From the NCBI RefSeq assembly GCF_001625195.1, contig NC_054391.1, positions 1,426,001 to 1,490,000 on the forward strand: DNA of 64,000 nt. The letters run 5' to 3'. Every line of letters starts with the position of its first letter. Position 1 is the stretch's first letter. The position numbers were made by a program, and so were the translations under genes. The notes beneath the pieces are model-generated. The model searched no databases. It had not been told where the DNA came from and worked only from the letters and a program-made list of their open reading frames with translations. Source of the stretch: Drechmeria coniospora (lineage: Eukaryota; Ascomycota; Sordariomycetes; Hypocreales; Ophiocordycipitaceae). Shown piece after piece: positions 22,332 to 34,507 of the stretch.

Positions 22332-25300
22332 ATGATCTGGTACCTGCTCTATCCCATTCGTGGGCGAGTTCCCCTCCCCTCGGCCGCCTTGCACGCATGG
22401 ACCTAACCGCCTGCTCTGGCTTGCAGAACAACAGATGCGCCCGTCCTCTCTCCGACCCATCCCTTGCACGACATCTTTGCCCGTTACGGCCGTTATGCGG
22501 CCCGTCACGTAGTCGCCACCTTGCTCGTCTCCGTCGTCGTCGCCACCATCCTCCTCTATCCCATCCCCTTCCTCTTCACCAACGACTTCATCAACGGCGC
22601 CTCCAACCTGCCGCATCATGTCTGGACCGTCGCCCAGCCGCTGCCGCACGATGCCGCCGGGGAACCCGACGTCATCATGCGCTCCATCTGGGTCCACGGC
22701 ACCTACATGGAAGCCCTCAACAAGAGCCTTCTCTCCTCCGCCCTCGACCTCCAGGATGAGCTCCTCGGCATCACCAAAAACTTCAACCCCGCGAGCGCCC
22801 GGGGCCTGGCACGGACCGCCGATGACTCGCACCGCGACCTGCCGTCGCTGAGCCACCGGGACGCCATGCACGTGGCCAACGGCCTCACCAACCAGTCTTG
22901 GTTCTTCCACTCCCCTCTCCTCTACTGGGCCTGCTCTCACGAGCGACTCTCGGCCGACGACGATATCCTGTCGACCATCAACGACAAGAAGAACCAGTCC
23001 ACGTCGGCCAACGTCACCCTCCGCCATTCCATGGTCTTCAGCGGGAAGCGTTTCAAGGACCGTCGGCTGCTCGCCGCCGACGCCCTCGTCATCACCCTCC
23101 ACCATCTCCGCGACTCCCCCGTCGGTCGCTTGTGGGAGGAGCGGGCACGGGAACTGCCCCGGAAGGCGGGACCCGACTGGGACATTTGGCCTCCCGACGG
23201 CCGGCCTGGCTCGAGTCGCCGGTACGAGTTCCAGTTCCGGCCCATGTCCATTCAAGACATGGCCAGCCTCGTCGTCGCCTACGGGCTCACCATCGTCTAC
23301 TTCCTCACGAGCGTCTCGAAGCTCATGGCCGTCAAGTCCAAGTTCGGTCTCATGCTCACCATCGCCGCCCAGATCGCCTTCTCGACCATGTCCAGCTTCA
23401 CCATCTGCGCCGTCTTCAACGTCAACCTCTCGCACATCCCGCGCGCCGCCTATCCCCTCGTCATCCTGGCCATGAGCCTCGAGCAAATCTTCCGGCTCAT
23501 CAACGCCGTCATGCTCAACCCGTCCGAGGACAGCGTGAGCAACAGGATCGGCCACGCCTTCGGCCAAACCGCCCACACCGCCCTCACCAGCAGCACGCAG
23601 AACGTCATCATCCTCGCCGCCCTCTCCCGCGCCGTCTCACCCGGCGTGTCCGAGTTCTGCATCTTCGTCGCCGTCGCCATCGTCTTCGACTTCTTCTATC
23701 TCTCCACCTTCTTCCTATCGGTCCTCAGCGTCGATGTCCGCCGGATGGAGCTCGGCGATGCCCTCGCCAAGGCCTCGATGCGACACAACCGTGGCAAGTC
23801 GGACAACCGCAAGCTCCGTTGGTGGCGCCACCAGGTCCTGCGCGGCCAGATCGCCTTGTCGACGCGCGTGGCTGGCACCGTCGTCATGTCCAGCTTCATC
23901 CTCATCGCCCAGTGGCACTTCTTCGCCGACGAGAGTCTGTTCGGCAAGATCCTGCGCCTCTACCGGGGGCCGGAGCCGAACCAGCTTCGAGCCGAGCCCC
24001 GGTCGTCCTTCCTCCAAGGGATCCACCAAGCCAGGAGTCCGACCTCGTGGCTGCGAATGCAGGACCACGACACGGCCCGGGAGGTCATCAGCATCATCAA
24101 GCCACCGACATCCTACAGCTACGTGGCGCAGGTCTTCGACCCCATCGTCTTCGTCCGGAAAGGTTCGGATCGCGTGCCGCACACGAAGGAGCCGACGCTG
24201 CTGCCGGCCGCCTACGACTTCGTTCACCACGAAATGGCCCGTCTCGTCTTCATCATCGTAGTCGTCGTCGCCGCCCTGCGCTTGCTGATGAACTTTCTCC
24301 TCTGGGAGGACGACGGGAGCTTCAAGAGCGAGTCCGACTCGGACGACGCCCCCCACTTGACCGTCAAGTCTCTCGCCCGCGGTCATCGGATGGACATCAC
24401 GATGATGACGAGCTCCGCCGACGGCCTTGTCGTGTCGGCGAGCCTCGACGGCATCATTCGCGTCTGGTGCATCCGTGGGCTGGGGACGAGCTACATGATC
24501 GCCAACGGCGCCGAAGCGGCGGCGACGCTGTACCCGGTCATTTCCATGGCCATCGATGGCGAATCGAAATGGCTCGCCCTCTTGTCGCGGCCCAAAAAGG
24601 CGACCCAGCCCATGGTTTTCTTTTGGGACCTCGCCAAAAAAGTATGGGGCCCATCAGTTCCGGCTCCCGGTGGCCACCACAGGCCCATTGCCTTCGCCTT
24701 CGACCCGACGGCATCGCGCGACGAGCCCAGAGTCATTGCCGTCTACCAGGACGGCTCCTTGGCCGATATTCGGGCGGGCTCCTCGAGGGAGAGCGAGAGC
24801 GTCGGCGTATTTCCGACCTATCTGACTTGCGCCCGCGTCGGCGCGAGAAAAGGTGCGGCAGCATACCCCCGTGCAGCGTGCAAGCTTCCCACCATCGCAG
24901 CATCATCGCCGCTGACGCCGGCACTTCTAGCTTCCAACGGCGCCCCCTCGCAGCCGCTGATACTGTCCATTTCCAAGCACGGCGAGGTCTGCATGGCAAC
25001 GCGGCAAGAAACGTCGTGGGAATCGCAGCACGTCGCGGTTGAAGGGCTCGGCGAGTCCAGCTCGCATTACATCGAATCCCTACCGATGTTGGACCTGTTT
25101 GTCGTCTCGGGTCCCCGCTGCGTCTACCTCATCAGCGCTGAGGACGGGTCGGTTTTGTACGCGTTGCAGACGGAGCGAATGCGACCAAGGCCCCTCAGGT
25201 GCGCGTACACTTGGCAACGGCCCGTCCAGCCCGGGCCGGTTGGCCTGACCTCCTTCACCTTGGGCTACGTGGAAACGGACTCGGGCGATTGCATCCTGCA

Positions 25301-25883
25301 GACCTTTGTTCCCGCCGAGGGCTGCAACGCCATTCACCTGCACACCCCCGCGGACGAGCACCGAAGTGACTGGTCTACGTGGGAGTCCGCGAGGCAGACG
25401 AGGAAGCGTGTCACAAACCCTGGCGCCTGGGACATGGTCTCCGACGGCAGCGCCGTGGGGATCCGGCAGAAGAGACCGTCGAGCAAGAACACGCAGGTCG
25501 GCGACTTGAGCGGGATGCGTAAGCGCCACAGCAAGCGTCCTGCCGCCGCCGATCCTTTCGAAGGGTGGGAAGTTTGGACGGCATCGGCCGGCACGCGGCT
25601 CGATGCAGACGAGTCGCAGCGGCTGATAAAGAACGGCGAGCAGGCCGATCACCTCCTCATCACCGAACTGGGGCCAAGTATGAGAGTGGGACAGAATTCT
25701 GTAGCGTTTGCATTTGGGGACATGGTCAAACTGGTCGTACTAGGCGGCCAGGTGCGGGTCAAGGACGCTGCTGACGACGCAAACGGAGACTTGTTCATCA
25801 ACGCCTGCGCCAGACGACGCAGGCACGGAAGCGGGTCAAGGCGAAGGTCGTCTGCTGGAGTGCAGGATCATGGCGGGCGATGA
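22332..25883 (+). CDS. scp1: SREBP cleavage-activating protein homologue (Scap)
   Basis: Two exons, 22332-22363 and 22427-25883, give 1162 residues. The join restores the start MIWYLLYPIRGTTDAP seen in the family but needs a GC donor (GG/GCGAGT) with acceptor TTGCAG. The first helix (about residues 37-60) leads to a luminal region with SNLPHHVWTV. The sterol-sensing domain covers about 289-450: VVAYGLTIVYFLTSVSKL, then four more helices. Another helix lies near 620 (LVFIIVVVVAALRLL). A WD40-like half follows, starting GHRMDITMMTSSADGLVVSA and SLDGIIRVW. Scap escorts membrane-bound SREBP between ER and Golgi according to sterol level. The encoded tail (residues after ~1130) is low in conservation, and a 3' intron cannot be excluded. 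No SREBP gene is in the window. Confidence 0.88.
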
Positions 25884-28800
25884 CGGCGGCGGCGGACTGG
25901 CTGAATGATGCATTTTCGCTGCGCCAGACGTCGACGGGCATATCGGAATGACGATGGCATTTTTGAGCGTGCTGTTGGCATAGATGTAGGAGGCAAGCCG
26001 TCTCCGCATAGACTTATTCCACTTTTTTTTCATGTGTTTTTCGAGGACCAGTCCGTTGCCCTTGCCCTCCCAGCGAGCATGTCGTATATGGCGCTCTCCA
26101 GGGGTGCGCATGAAGGAGTCAGGGTTGATCATGGCGATGCATAGCCGTGATGCGGTTGTGGGCGGTGGCACAACGGTCCCGCTGTTTACTACCTAGAATT
26201 ACTTGGCCAGAGCTCGAACACGACAATGAACCGACGTCAACGGCAGGCAACGGAGCAGACGTGAGAGAAGTTGCACAGCAGGGGCGTTGGGAGTACATGC
26301 ATGCACGGATGCCCTTCCTGTCTTGCTCGGGCGAATGCTAGGTCGTTCATTATGGCTAGTTATGGCTCTCACAGTCGGCGGGATCCGAGACAAAGGGTAG
26401 ATAGAAGTAATACGTTTCGGGTAGGGCTGGACTACCACTGCGCTACGAATGGTGGGTGGTTGGACAAGCTGCACATCATCGGAAGCACTCGATATCACGT
26501 ATCGTGGTGCTCGGGGGGCGTTGCAAAAACAGTTTTGATGGACGCTGACTACAAAGCGGGTGGCCCGAAGCATGGGTCGATTCGGGGGGCACTCACCTCA
26601 CCGCTACTTTGTTACTTAGCGACGTCATGGTTCTAAAGCAGGGATAGGAGAAGATCATCGACCGCCATTAATGCTCCTATGGCGACGACAATGAAGAACG
26701 AGCACGAAAGGTGGAGAGTCGGTTACGTTGTATGCAGAGGGGAGAAACGAAAAGGGGGGAGGCTGGAAGAAGTACGGAGTACAGAGTCAAGGATGGCATG
26801 ATGACAGGATGGGACTGACAAGGAAGTGAAATAATTCGGCACAGCATTTCAGTCAGATCATAATACGTATTCAAGCAGGCATCACTCCGCACCGAGTATT
26901 ACTGGAATGGTCGTGCTTCGGGTGCCTGTATCAGTGTACTTGGACGACACGGGGGTCGACAGTACTTGGTAGAAAATGTTCGTACTTTAGGTGCTGGCAT
27001 CCGCGTACGTACGTGAGAGTGTACATGTACGGGGTAGAACGGGATGCTACTCTGCTGGCGAGGGTCAAAACTGCAGTTCATAGCACGGAGTACGGAGTAG
27101 TGCGAGTCGAGTTCACGGTTGTTTGGAGGATACTGAGTAGGGTCACGCCAGCATTCTATTTGTACTCTGTCCAATGCATTGGCTAGGATTCGTCGTCAAA
27201 GTGGCAAACGGCTCCGAAGCTGGGTAGGTGCTCGAAATCTGGAAATGCTAGTAGTTTTCTTGACCGGCTTCACGCCCTTCGTGTCTCACTTTTGGCCGGT
27301 ATGTTGGTCGGCTGCGGTGTTGGGCAGCTCGCAACTTGTGCAGTCGAATTGCGGTGGGAGGTAGGGGGGGAGGAGGGGGCAGAAGAAAAATGACGAGGCT
27401 GGGAAGAGGGCCCAGGAGCACGGATACCGTCAAGGCAAAGCCTTTTTCTGGACCTTGCATCCATGGAAAGAAAGTACCGGCGGACGGACGAGGTCGAAGG
27501 GAGCAGGCGCCGTTTCGTTGGTGTCGTTGCACAGTCGCATCGCTCACTGGCGGTGTGGGCTCAAGTGTTGTGAGATGATGGATCGAGACAGCAGGCACCA
27601 GGACCAGGCCAGGACGAGGAGAGTAACAGAACAACTCGCACATCAGCACCCAAGTATTTGCACGTCGTACTTGCCGTGCCTGGTGGCATGTACCGAACTG
27701 AGCAGTAAGTATAGGTAGCTACTAAGTAATGGTCAGTTGACCACCATCCCCTGTAAGGAGAATTCAATGATACTTGCATGTACTCCGTACTTGCTAACAA
27801 ATTATCCACTAACAAGATACACAAGAAATTACTACAGCGGCAAATGAGCTTGGGACTCCGGACGGAGGACTTGTACCGTACTGTAACTAATACTGTACGG
27901 AGTACGGATTAGGCGTAATTACTTGCTGTGCTTTCTGAGAGCAGATGCAGGGCTGCCGGGCTGCTGCCTGTGGCTGGGCTGGGCTCGGCTGGGCTGGGCC
28001 TACCTCGTATTCAACCTTTCGCCAGCGCCTCACTTGCCTCTGAACCTGCCGTTCAAGGTCGCACTTGCCGCTGCCATGCAAATCGTGGCCCCCTGTCGAG
28101 AGCAGAGCCGAAATTACTTTTTCCTCTTCCTTCATTCCAGGTATTCGTACGAACTATTACCCCGTCCCGTTCTCCTTCGTCTGTGCGAGTTGTTGTCGCT
28201 CCAAGGCCATGGCCACACTGCCTGGTCACATCGTCACAACCGTCCCGGCAGGCTCCCCTGAAAGGTCGGTCATCAGCAGGCTAGCAAGGCGCGTTTCTAT
28301 TGACCGTTGCCACCTCCTCATCTCCAAGCCTCCTCGCACCGTCGGTCTATTTCTCCCGGCATGGGATGCTTGTGAAGGGAGTACCAACCTCGTGGTCGTG
28401 GTGGCAATGCACTAGCCAACCTGCAGGTGTATACGCCAAAGCAGGTTCCGTGACTCCAAGTCCGCCTCGACGTCGCTGAATGGAGGCTCTCACCACGAGG
28501 CGGGGGGGGGTCGCAGGAAAGTCGCATACGCAGAATTTCTCGCGTGTAGGGAGTCCACGTTGTCCCAACGAATGTCAGCAGCAAGTCCGAATCCGAACAC
28601 TCGTTCTGCCAGCACAGAGGTACGAAAGTGTGGTTTCCGGTACCATGCGGTAAATGCACACGCAAACCCAAGCCGGCCGGCGTCCCCACCAACCTGGCAG
28701 CCACCGAGCACCAAATTAATTACTCTCTAGACGCAAACAACCAAGCGAGCCTACCGTGGATTCCAGTCCCTGGGGAGCAGGTCAGTGGTGCCCGTCTCGT

Positions 28801-30606
28801 CCCGGTCCGCTCCCGCCGCCGCATTGTCTTCGGCCGAGAGTGCCACGACGTACAATGGAGCTCCCACATGCTCCGTTTGTTGACTAGCAACTCGGTACGA
28901 TGAGCCAGCTTCCCCTTTCTTTCTGTCGGTAGTGCCGTGCACTGCTCATTGCTGTAGCCATACCTCGACATGGGCAGCATGGGACGTGCAATGTACCGGT
29001 GCAGTACGGAGTACACATGCTTCCAGCTGGTCTTGCCTTGATATTGCGTCCAGGTCCGTGGCCAGAAACGAAGGGCGCGACGCTACCGCACCATCGATGC
29101 ACCTTGCGAACGTGATCCGGATCGATATTCAATAGACCTCGGCGCCCAGCACGACCTCATGCATCCCTCGCCCGCACTGCGGTTTCCCAATTTGTCAGCG
29201 GCCGAGAGTGCCAAGGTCGGAGAATGCGAGGGCATTGTGAACACCGCCCGGCATGTCCACTCGTCCCCTCTGCTCGACCGCCGCGACAGGATGCACACAA
29301 GTTAGTGGCCCTGGAAGCACAGGTGACATGGGAACAGTGCGACGCTCTGCCCAGAAATTCCCCGACGATACAGAGCAGCACACGCCATTTACGGCAGTAC
29401 CCCTTCTCGCACTCATATCGTGTGCCGCTCACTACCAGTGCACGAGGGCCCAACCGATGCACACCATTTTCTCGGCCCATGCCGCCGCCTCCTCACCGCC
29501 CCTTGTCACCCGCCTTGTCCATTGTGGCAGGAGTCTTGTGTGAATGGGGGTCGACAAGGGCTCGCAGCAGGGCTCTGGCTGGGGTTCGAGTGCATGCTCT
29601 GAGTGCCTCGTCGCACCCGTCCCCAACTCCGTCCCGTCCCCGTACCCGTTCTCGTACGCGCAGAGCACCACCCTGCCTCGCGAGATGAACTAACCGTTCC
29701 GCCGACGTAATTGCCTATCCTCCACGAGCATCTGCATGCTGCCGCACATGTACCTACGGTTTCTGTTTCCGTCTCTGGCACATGCCTGTGCCGCTGCCGA
29801 CTGTCGGAGTGACATGGGTTCCAAGCGGCATGCACACGCCCGTTGTTCCCTTTAGTTGGCCAAACCTGCCACCGCCCTCGCCCGCGACCAACATCCACTA
29901 CCATCGCCATCTGCGATCGCCATCTCGAGCCTGTCGGCATTGCACCGGTGCCGACCGCACCGCACTGCGCCGCATCCCATCCCATTGCACATCATCCTCG
30001 TCCCGCCCCGTCCCGCCGAAGGCAGCTCGAACAAGCTGCCGCCTTGCGTCCCTTGCCTGTGGCTCTCTTCACCTCCGTTCGTGCCGGCTCGAAAAGGCTG
30101 CGGCCTCCCGCTGAGCCCGCCTCCTACAGGTGGCATCTTCTGCGCAATATCTCACTTTAGCCACCAGAGAATCCTCCTCCTGCTGTTGGGTGTGTTGTTC
30201 TCCATCCGCTCTGCCACCGGCACCCAGGGCATCCGCTTGCCTGAGCTCATCGCCTGTGCCGCTTCGTCAGGCGGCTGGCCAGGTACGTTGCATGATACCA
30301 TTTTTTGCCCCCAAAACACAATCGCAGGCTACTAGCTGAGTGCCTTGCTCTTGTCCGGCTCGACGGACTTCCACACCGGTCAGTGAGTGCCATACTCTCC
30401 ACCCTGCCCCCGCCGCCTCGGTCCTGCGTCGATCTCACTTCCAGGATGCGACACCGCCCTGGCCCGTGTTCAAGTACGCTCCGCGGAAATCTCTAACATT
30501 GTCACAGTCACCGACGACATCCTTGCACCCCAGTTGCTAGAGAGCATAGCTACACGCCCGCTGCCGAAGCCGCCTTGGACCGTTGCACTTCTCGCAACCA
30601 GCCTGC
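25884..30606. other. Long intergenic region, no firm gene
   Basis: About 4.7 kb without a supportable coding region. Dispersed TACGGAGTA motifs occur near 26773, 27088, 27780, 27895 and 28998. From 29700 the DNA is C-rich, and GT...AG pairs such as GTACGT at about 30284 with CGCAG at about 30328 suggest spliced 5' untranslated exons of the 14-3-3-like gene. I could not join any of them to it in frame. Confidence 0.5.
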
Positions 30607-31554
30607 ATGGCGTCCTCCGAGGTTGACCAGAAGTTCTTGGGCAGGTTGGCCAGAGCCGTTGAAAACGACAACCCCTTGCTCTCCTCCATGCTCTTCAAGA
30701 TCCTCGGATTGTCGCTGAAACTCGCCGAGCAGCTGGTCGCCGCCAAGAAGCAACGCCGCCCGGACCCTGCCAAATCTCCCGTATTCCTCAAGCGCGTCCT
30801 TCACATCATATGGCTCTCTCGCGAAGGCCTCGTCATGCTCCAGCAGTACGTCATTCCCATGGTGGGGAACTACGTCGAGCTCAGGATCTTGGCGTACAAG
30901 CTGCGCGCCAGCTTCCACCACATTTTTGTCTTGTTTCACAACCAACCCACCGTCTCCGACGTCGCGAGTTGGACTCCGGAGCTGGTGGAGGCTGCGGCGG
31001 AGGTTGCGGCAGAGATGGCCTCTCAAGCAGACAAATTGAAGAATGGCCCAACGGTCGGCGATGAATCGTTGTCAAGATCCTCGTCAATCCAGCCAACCCA
31101 TCCCCTGGAAGGTGGTCCGGTTGGGCCTCCACCCGGCTTCGAGACTCATGTTGCCCTGCTGCCGCCTTCGTTCCTGCTTCCTGCCCAGAACTATCTTCCC
31201 GCGGCGCACCAGTATTTCAAGGAAGCCGTCAAGATGGCAGATCAGCTACTCTGGGGTTCCCACTCCTTGCGTCTGTCTATCAAGACTGAATACGCCGCCT
31301 TTCTCTACGATTGCGTTCATGACGTTGAGGCGAGCCGAAAGGTAGCCAAAGACACGATAGCCGAGGTATACGAAGCTACGGAAGGCATGGACGACGACAT
31401 GTTCAATGATGCCTGCGAGCTCGTCACCGTTCTCGGCAAGATGATGAAGCGTGGTCTCGGCTCGGAGCCGACGCCCCGCGGCAGAAGCCAGGACCCCAAG
31501 GCTCGCCTAAACCCAATAACTGCGGTTTCTATAGGAATGGAAAACCCAATATGA
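30607..31554 (+). CDS. Divergent 14-3-3-like protein
   Basis: An intronless frame of 315 residues from the ATG in MASSEVDQKFLG. It is all-helical in appearance. The last third holds the best 14-3-3 likeness: QYFKEAVKMADQLLWGSHSL, then EYAAFLYDCVHD, AKDTIAEVYEATEGMDDDMF and NDACELVTVLGKMMKRG. These correspond to the closing helices of the 14-3-3 fold. The middle, about residues 145-195, is a Pro/Ser linker that canonical 14-3-3 proteins (~245-270 residues) lack. Whether the phosphopeptide-binding Lys/Arg/Tyr set is complete cannot be judged without an alignment, so this may be a non-binding or altered paralogue. Fungi also carry canonical 14-3-3 genes elsewhere. The upstream 500 bp has possible leader introns. 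Confidence 0.75.
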   Translation: MASSEVDQKFLGRLARAVENDNPLLSSMLFKILGLSLKLAEQLVAAKKQRRPDPAKSPVFLKRVLHIIWLSREGLVMLQQYVIPMVGNYVELRILAYKLRASFHHIFVLFHNQPTVSDVASWTPELVEAAAEVAAEMASQADKLKNGPTVGDESLSRSSSIQPTHPLEGGPVGPPPGFETHVALLPPSFLLPAQNYLPAAHQYFKEAVKMADQLLWGSHSLRLSIKTEYAAFLYDCVHDVEASRKVAKDTIAEVYEATEGMDDDMFNDACELVTVLGKMMKRGLGSEPTPRGRSQDPKARLNPITAVSIGMENPI

Positions 31555-32095
31555 TTGCCCGAGTCCTCTCCGTTCTGGGGAGGATTTTGATGTGCTGGGT
31601 CCGGAATCGAGCCACGTACCGCCGATGCCGAGCGCTTTGGTCTTCTTTTCAAGCCAAACTGACAGTCAGACACTCGGTTAAGGTACCCATGTGAAGAACT
31701 TGTGTCAGAAAACATAGCGTTGTTCAGTTCTCGGCTTGTTTTGTCTTTTTTCCCGACGGCAACGTCATGGCCGGGATCGGGAATAGTTGCACATGGTGGT
31801 TGAGTCTACAAAGCCCAATACCGGTTAGGTGTCTTTCCTATTTCTTTCTCGTACCTGATACCCTATTGGAGGTGTTTCTAGCCCAACGTGTATTATTCCA
31901 GAAGTGATAACAAGATGTTGGAGGCTATGAAGCGTGATCAGCTGGGTACGAACTACATTGCCCACTTGTGATTTAGGTTTAACGACCTAATCCTATCCAG
32001 AATGGAGCGACGAAGCGATGGAAGTGTGATTCTATCTGTTCAACAATGTTTATTTGAACCCAAGTCGGAAATTATCTCTCCTGCTTCTCCGTCTT

Positions 32096-32223
32096 TGCCC
32101 ATTTAGATGCCGCATAGATAAACCCATCACCCATGCGACCTCTCCCGTCCCTGCGCGTGTGCCCATTTAGATGCCGCATAGATAAACCCATCACCCATGC
32201 GACCTCTCCCGTCCCTGCGCGTG
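32096..32223. repeat. Perfect 64-bp tandem duplication
   Basis: Positions 32096-32159 and 32160-32223 are identical over 64 bp, starting TGCCCATTTAGATGCCGCAT and ending CTGCGCGTG. The lack of any mismatch points to a recent duplication. It is non-coding as far as I can see. Confidence 0.95.
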
Positions 32224-32258
32224 CCTTGGCAGTACATCGTTTACTGTCCAGCCAAAGT

Positions 32259-32965
32259 CTAGTAGAACCCCCCCCCCTCCCCCCAAATGAGAATAAGATA
32301 AAAAATACGTACCGACGGAGATTTAGACGAAGCCTGTAATGCATTGCACTGTGTTGTGATATGCTGCAACCCCATTCTTCCCTGCTTTTGTCGCAAAGCG
32401 GAAGGGGGGGGGGCAACATTATTATTACTCCAGAAACAGGCCATACCAAGATACGATTCCATGTGAAAACTCATGCCAACCAAGGTCATACGACAAATAA
32501 AAACGTTATCCAGGCGCCATTCAAGGCGATAAAATTTGCCATCGGCAGACACAATGTTCCGATTAGTGGACAGGGTCACTGAAATCCGCTCGAACGGCAG
32601 CCTGGACCCATGTTTGTACCGTCTCTGGGTGTGCGGACTCATCCAATTCCACAGCCTCTGTATGATTGGCATGATGAAACACTGTTTTCGTCGTTGTCTC
32701 CGTTTCTCCGAATCCAGTTTGTCGTGGATGATGTGAAGAGGCACCAGCCGGCCTGTGACGTTGTAGAAGTTGGCATGCAACTCCAAATACCTGGTGCGCT
32801 TGCACCTACTGTCTAGAGCAGCAAGGACAGCGCAATCGTGTTCTCCAATGAACTTATCGGGCTCCACATGGATTTTGTTTGGGGACAATTCCCTGTAAAT
32901 GTGATTGTTGAGGTATCGGATGTCGTTTCGTTTGTCAGAGGCCATATGGGGCGAGTGTCATAATG

Positions 32966-32997
<32 letters not shown>

Positions 32998-34248
32998 TTT
33001 CATCAAGGATCATTGAGGATTCGGAGGATGCCTCCTCTCCGGAAAGGATTTCGCATTCCCCCTTTCTGGTGGCAGCAGCTTTGGCGCGGATAGCCTTGTT
33101 CTCCATAGCGACTTTGGAGTTGCGCTTACCGTCGTGCCATTTAGAATGGGTGTCTAGTTTCGTCTTTCCATTGCTCTGCTCCTCTATCGGTGTGATGCAA
33201 ACTGGGTTGGTAAGAGGATTTGCAACTTTCACTGATTCGATTGCATTTTTACCAGTCACTGATGCGGCTGTCGTGCTCTGTATACCCGACACTATATGCG
33301 TAGGTTGAATCTCGACGAACTTCCAATGGGACTCGGCGTCATTCTTGTGGCCTTTAAGTTCGTTGCCAATGTTGATCCAGGAGAGGCAAATTTCAAGCGC
33401 CCCTATTCCGCAACACATGTCACTCTCTGGGAAGGACCTGGCAGAAACATTCGGTGGAACCTCTCCCGCGGCCTTGGCATTATCGACTGTTCTCCCTTGG
33501 AGTGGTGAAAGTACTCGCGATGTACCATAATGCGTAGAAATGTTTCGGTTCTTCGTATAGAGATTGGTTTCACGGAAGCATTGCAACTCAAAACCAGTGA
33601 GGGACGCCGAGTTGTATGCCGAAGCATCGGCGCACTCGTTGGGCTTTGGCTGGAGTTTTCCACCTTTCGGAGGCATTTGCGCGGGAATCGATTGTCGTTG
33701 ATGTCATAGTTCTTTCTGCTACTATCTTGGGTGAAAAACATTGATGTCGCGTCGTCCTTGAAGCACTTGGTGGCATCGAGGCAACGCTATTGGCAAGAGT
33801 ATCCCCAATTGTTGAGGCATTGAGAGCTACTTAGGGCGGAGGACTCGTCACAATGGACATGGCGTTCCTTGCAAGAGTCGTCTTTGGAAATGCCAATCTT
33901 CCTTCCAGGCATATCGGTAGATCCAGTACCCGCAGCAGTTGTCTCCGGGTCAGAGTATACCTCAACACGGACACAGTTGACATCATTTTGCAGTTGTTCG
34001 TTGTGGCCCGTTCGCTGACACTTGCGATCAACGACGGGTGCCTCGTTGACTAAGATACCGGCAGGAGACACTCGCCGATTGTTACAGGTTTCAAACTCCT
34101 TCGTGGAGGTCATTTCTTTCACCCTTGATGCCGTTGCGGATGTTCCAAGATTCGCAACTGACACAAGTGCCGATGGTGAAATATTGGCGCTCGCACGTAC
34201 CGGTGCTGCAACTGCAAAAGTGAGGAATTTTCCTCGCAGACGGGGCAA
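32259..34248 (-). pseudogene. Candidate broken gene with acidic run, unknown family
   Basis: Minus-strand coding-like segments follow each other in different frames. Segment A (34248 to 33787, starting MPRLRGKFLTFAVAA) ends at a TAG. Reading past that stop keeps a plausible Cys-rich frame, RCLDATKCFKDDATSM, to about 33640. Segment B (33676 to 32813, starting MPPKGGKLQPKPNE) is in another frame and includes an Asp run at about 32997-32968. Segment C (32945 to 32259, starting MASDKRNDIRYLNNH) is in a third frame and looks like an ordinary folded domain. I found no convincing GT-AG pair that links A to B or B to C. It is either a gene decayed by a stop and frameshifts, or up to three small lineage-specific genes. 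No family is recognised. Confidence 0.4.
32968..32997. repeat. CGT trinucleotide microsatellite, ten units
   Basis: Ten uninterrupted CGT units. On the minus strand this reads as a run of Asp codons (GAC) inside the candidate broken gene. A change of copy number would keep the frame. Confidence 0.92.
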
Positions 34249-34507
34249 TTTCAGGATGGAGGATCAAGAGGAGGGAAGAAGGAAGAAAAAAACGGTGTGC
34301 AGGTAGAGTTCGAACCGGTGGTTTAAGTCTATCCTCACTCCTCCCTGCCTTGGTCTATCAAGATTCTTTCGGAAAGAAGTAGCAGTGGGTGGCGTTCAGG
34401 TAGTCCGTCCCGGGCCAACTGGCATTTAAGCTGCACGATTCCTTCGAACATGTTGCCGAGTCTGAAGTACTCCTTTTCATCGGTAGGAAGCAAGTTGCTA
34501 GGGCAGC

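Noticed and set aside
22044..23576. A 510-residue frame on the minus strand opposite the scap gene
   Set aside because: It is antisense to a well-supported coding exon, is dominated by Gly, Glu, Asp, Arg and Val from GC-rich codons, and has no domain.
22898..25042. A 714-residue frame on the plus strand overlapping scap in another frame
   Set aside because: It is rich in Arg, His and Pro, as expected for a shifted frame of GC-rich coding DNA, and it overlaps the scap exon.
28065..28415. Plus-strand frame of 116 residues at 28 kb
   Set aside because: There is no domain, the other two plus frames are also partly open, and no start context or splice structure supports it.
34285..34375. tRNA-like signal on the minus strand: GGTTCGAACTC followed by a T run, and GCAGGGA upstream that could pair with TACCTGC
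   Set aside because: The T arm does not form a five-base stem, and only about 50 nt lie between the putative acceptor halves, too short for a cloverleaf.
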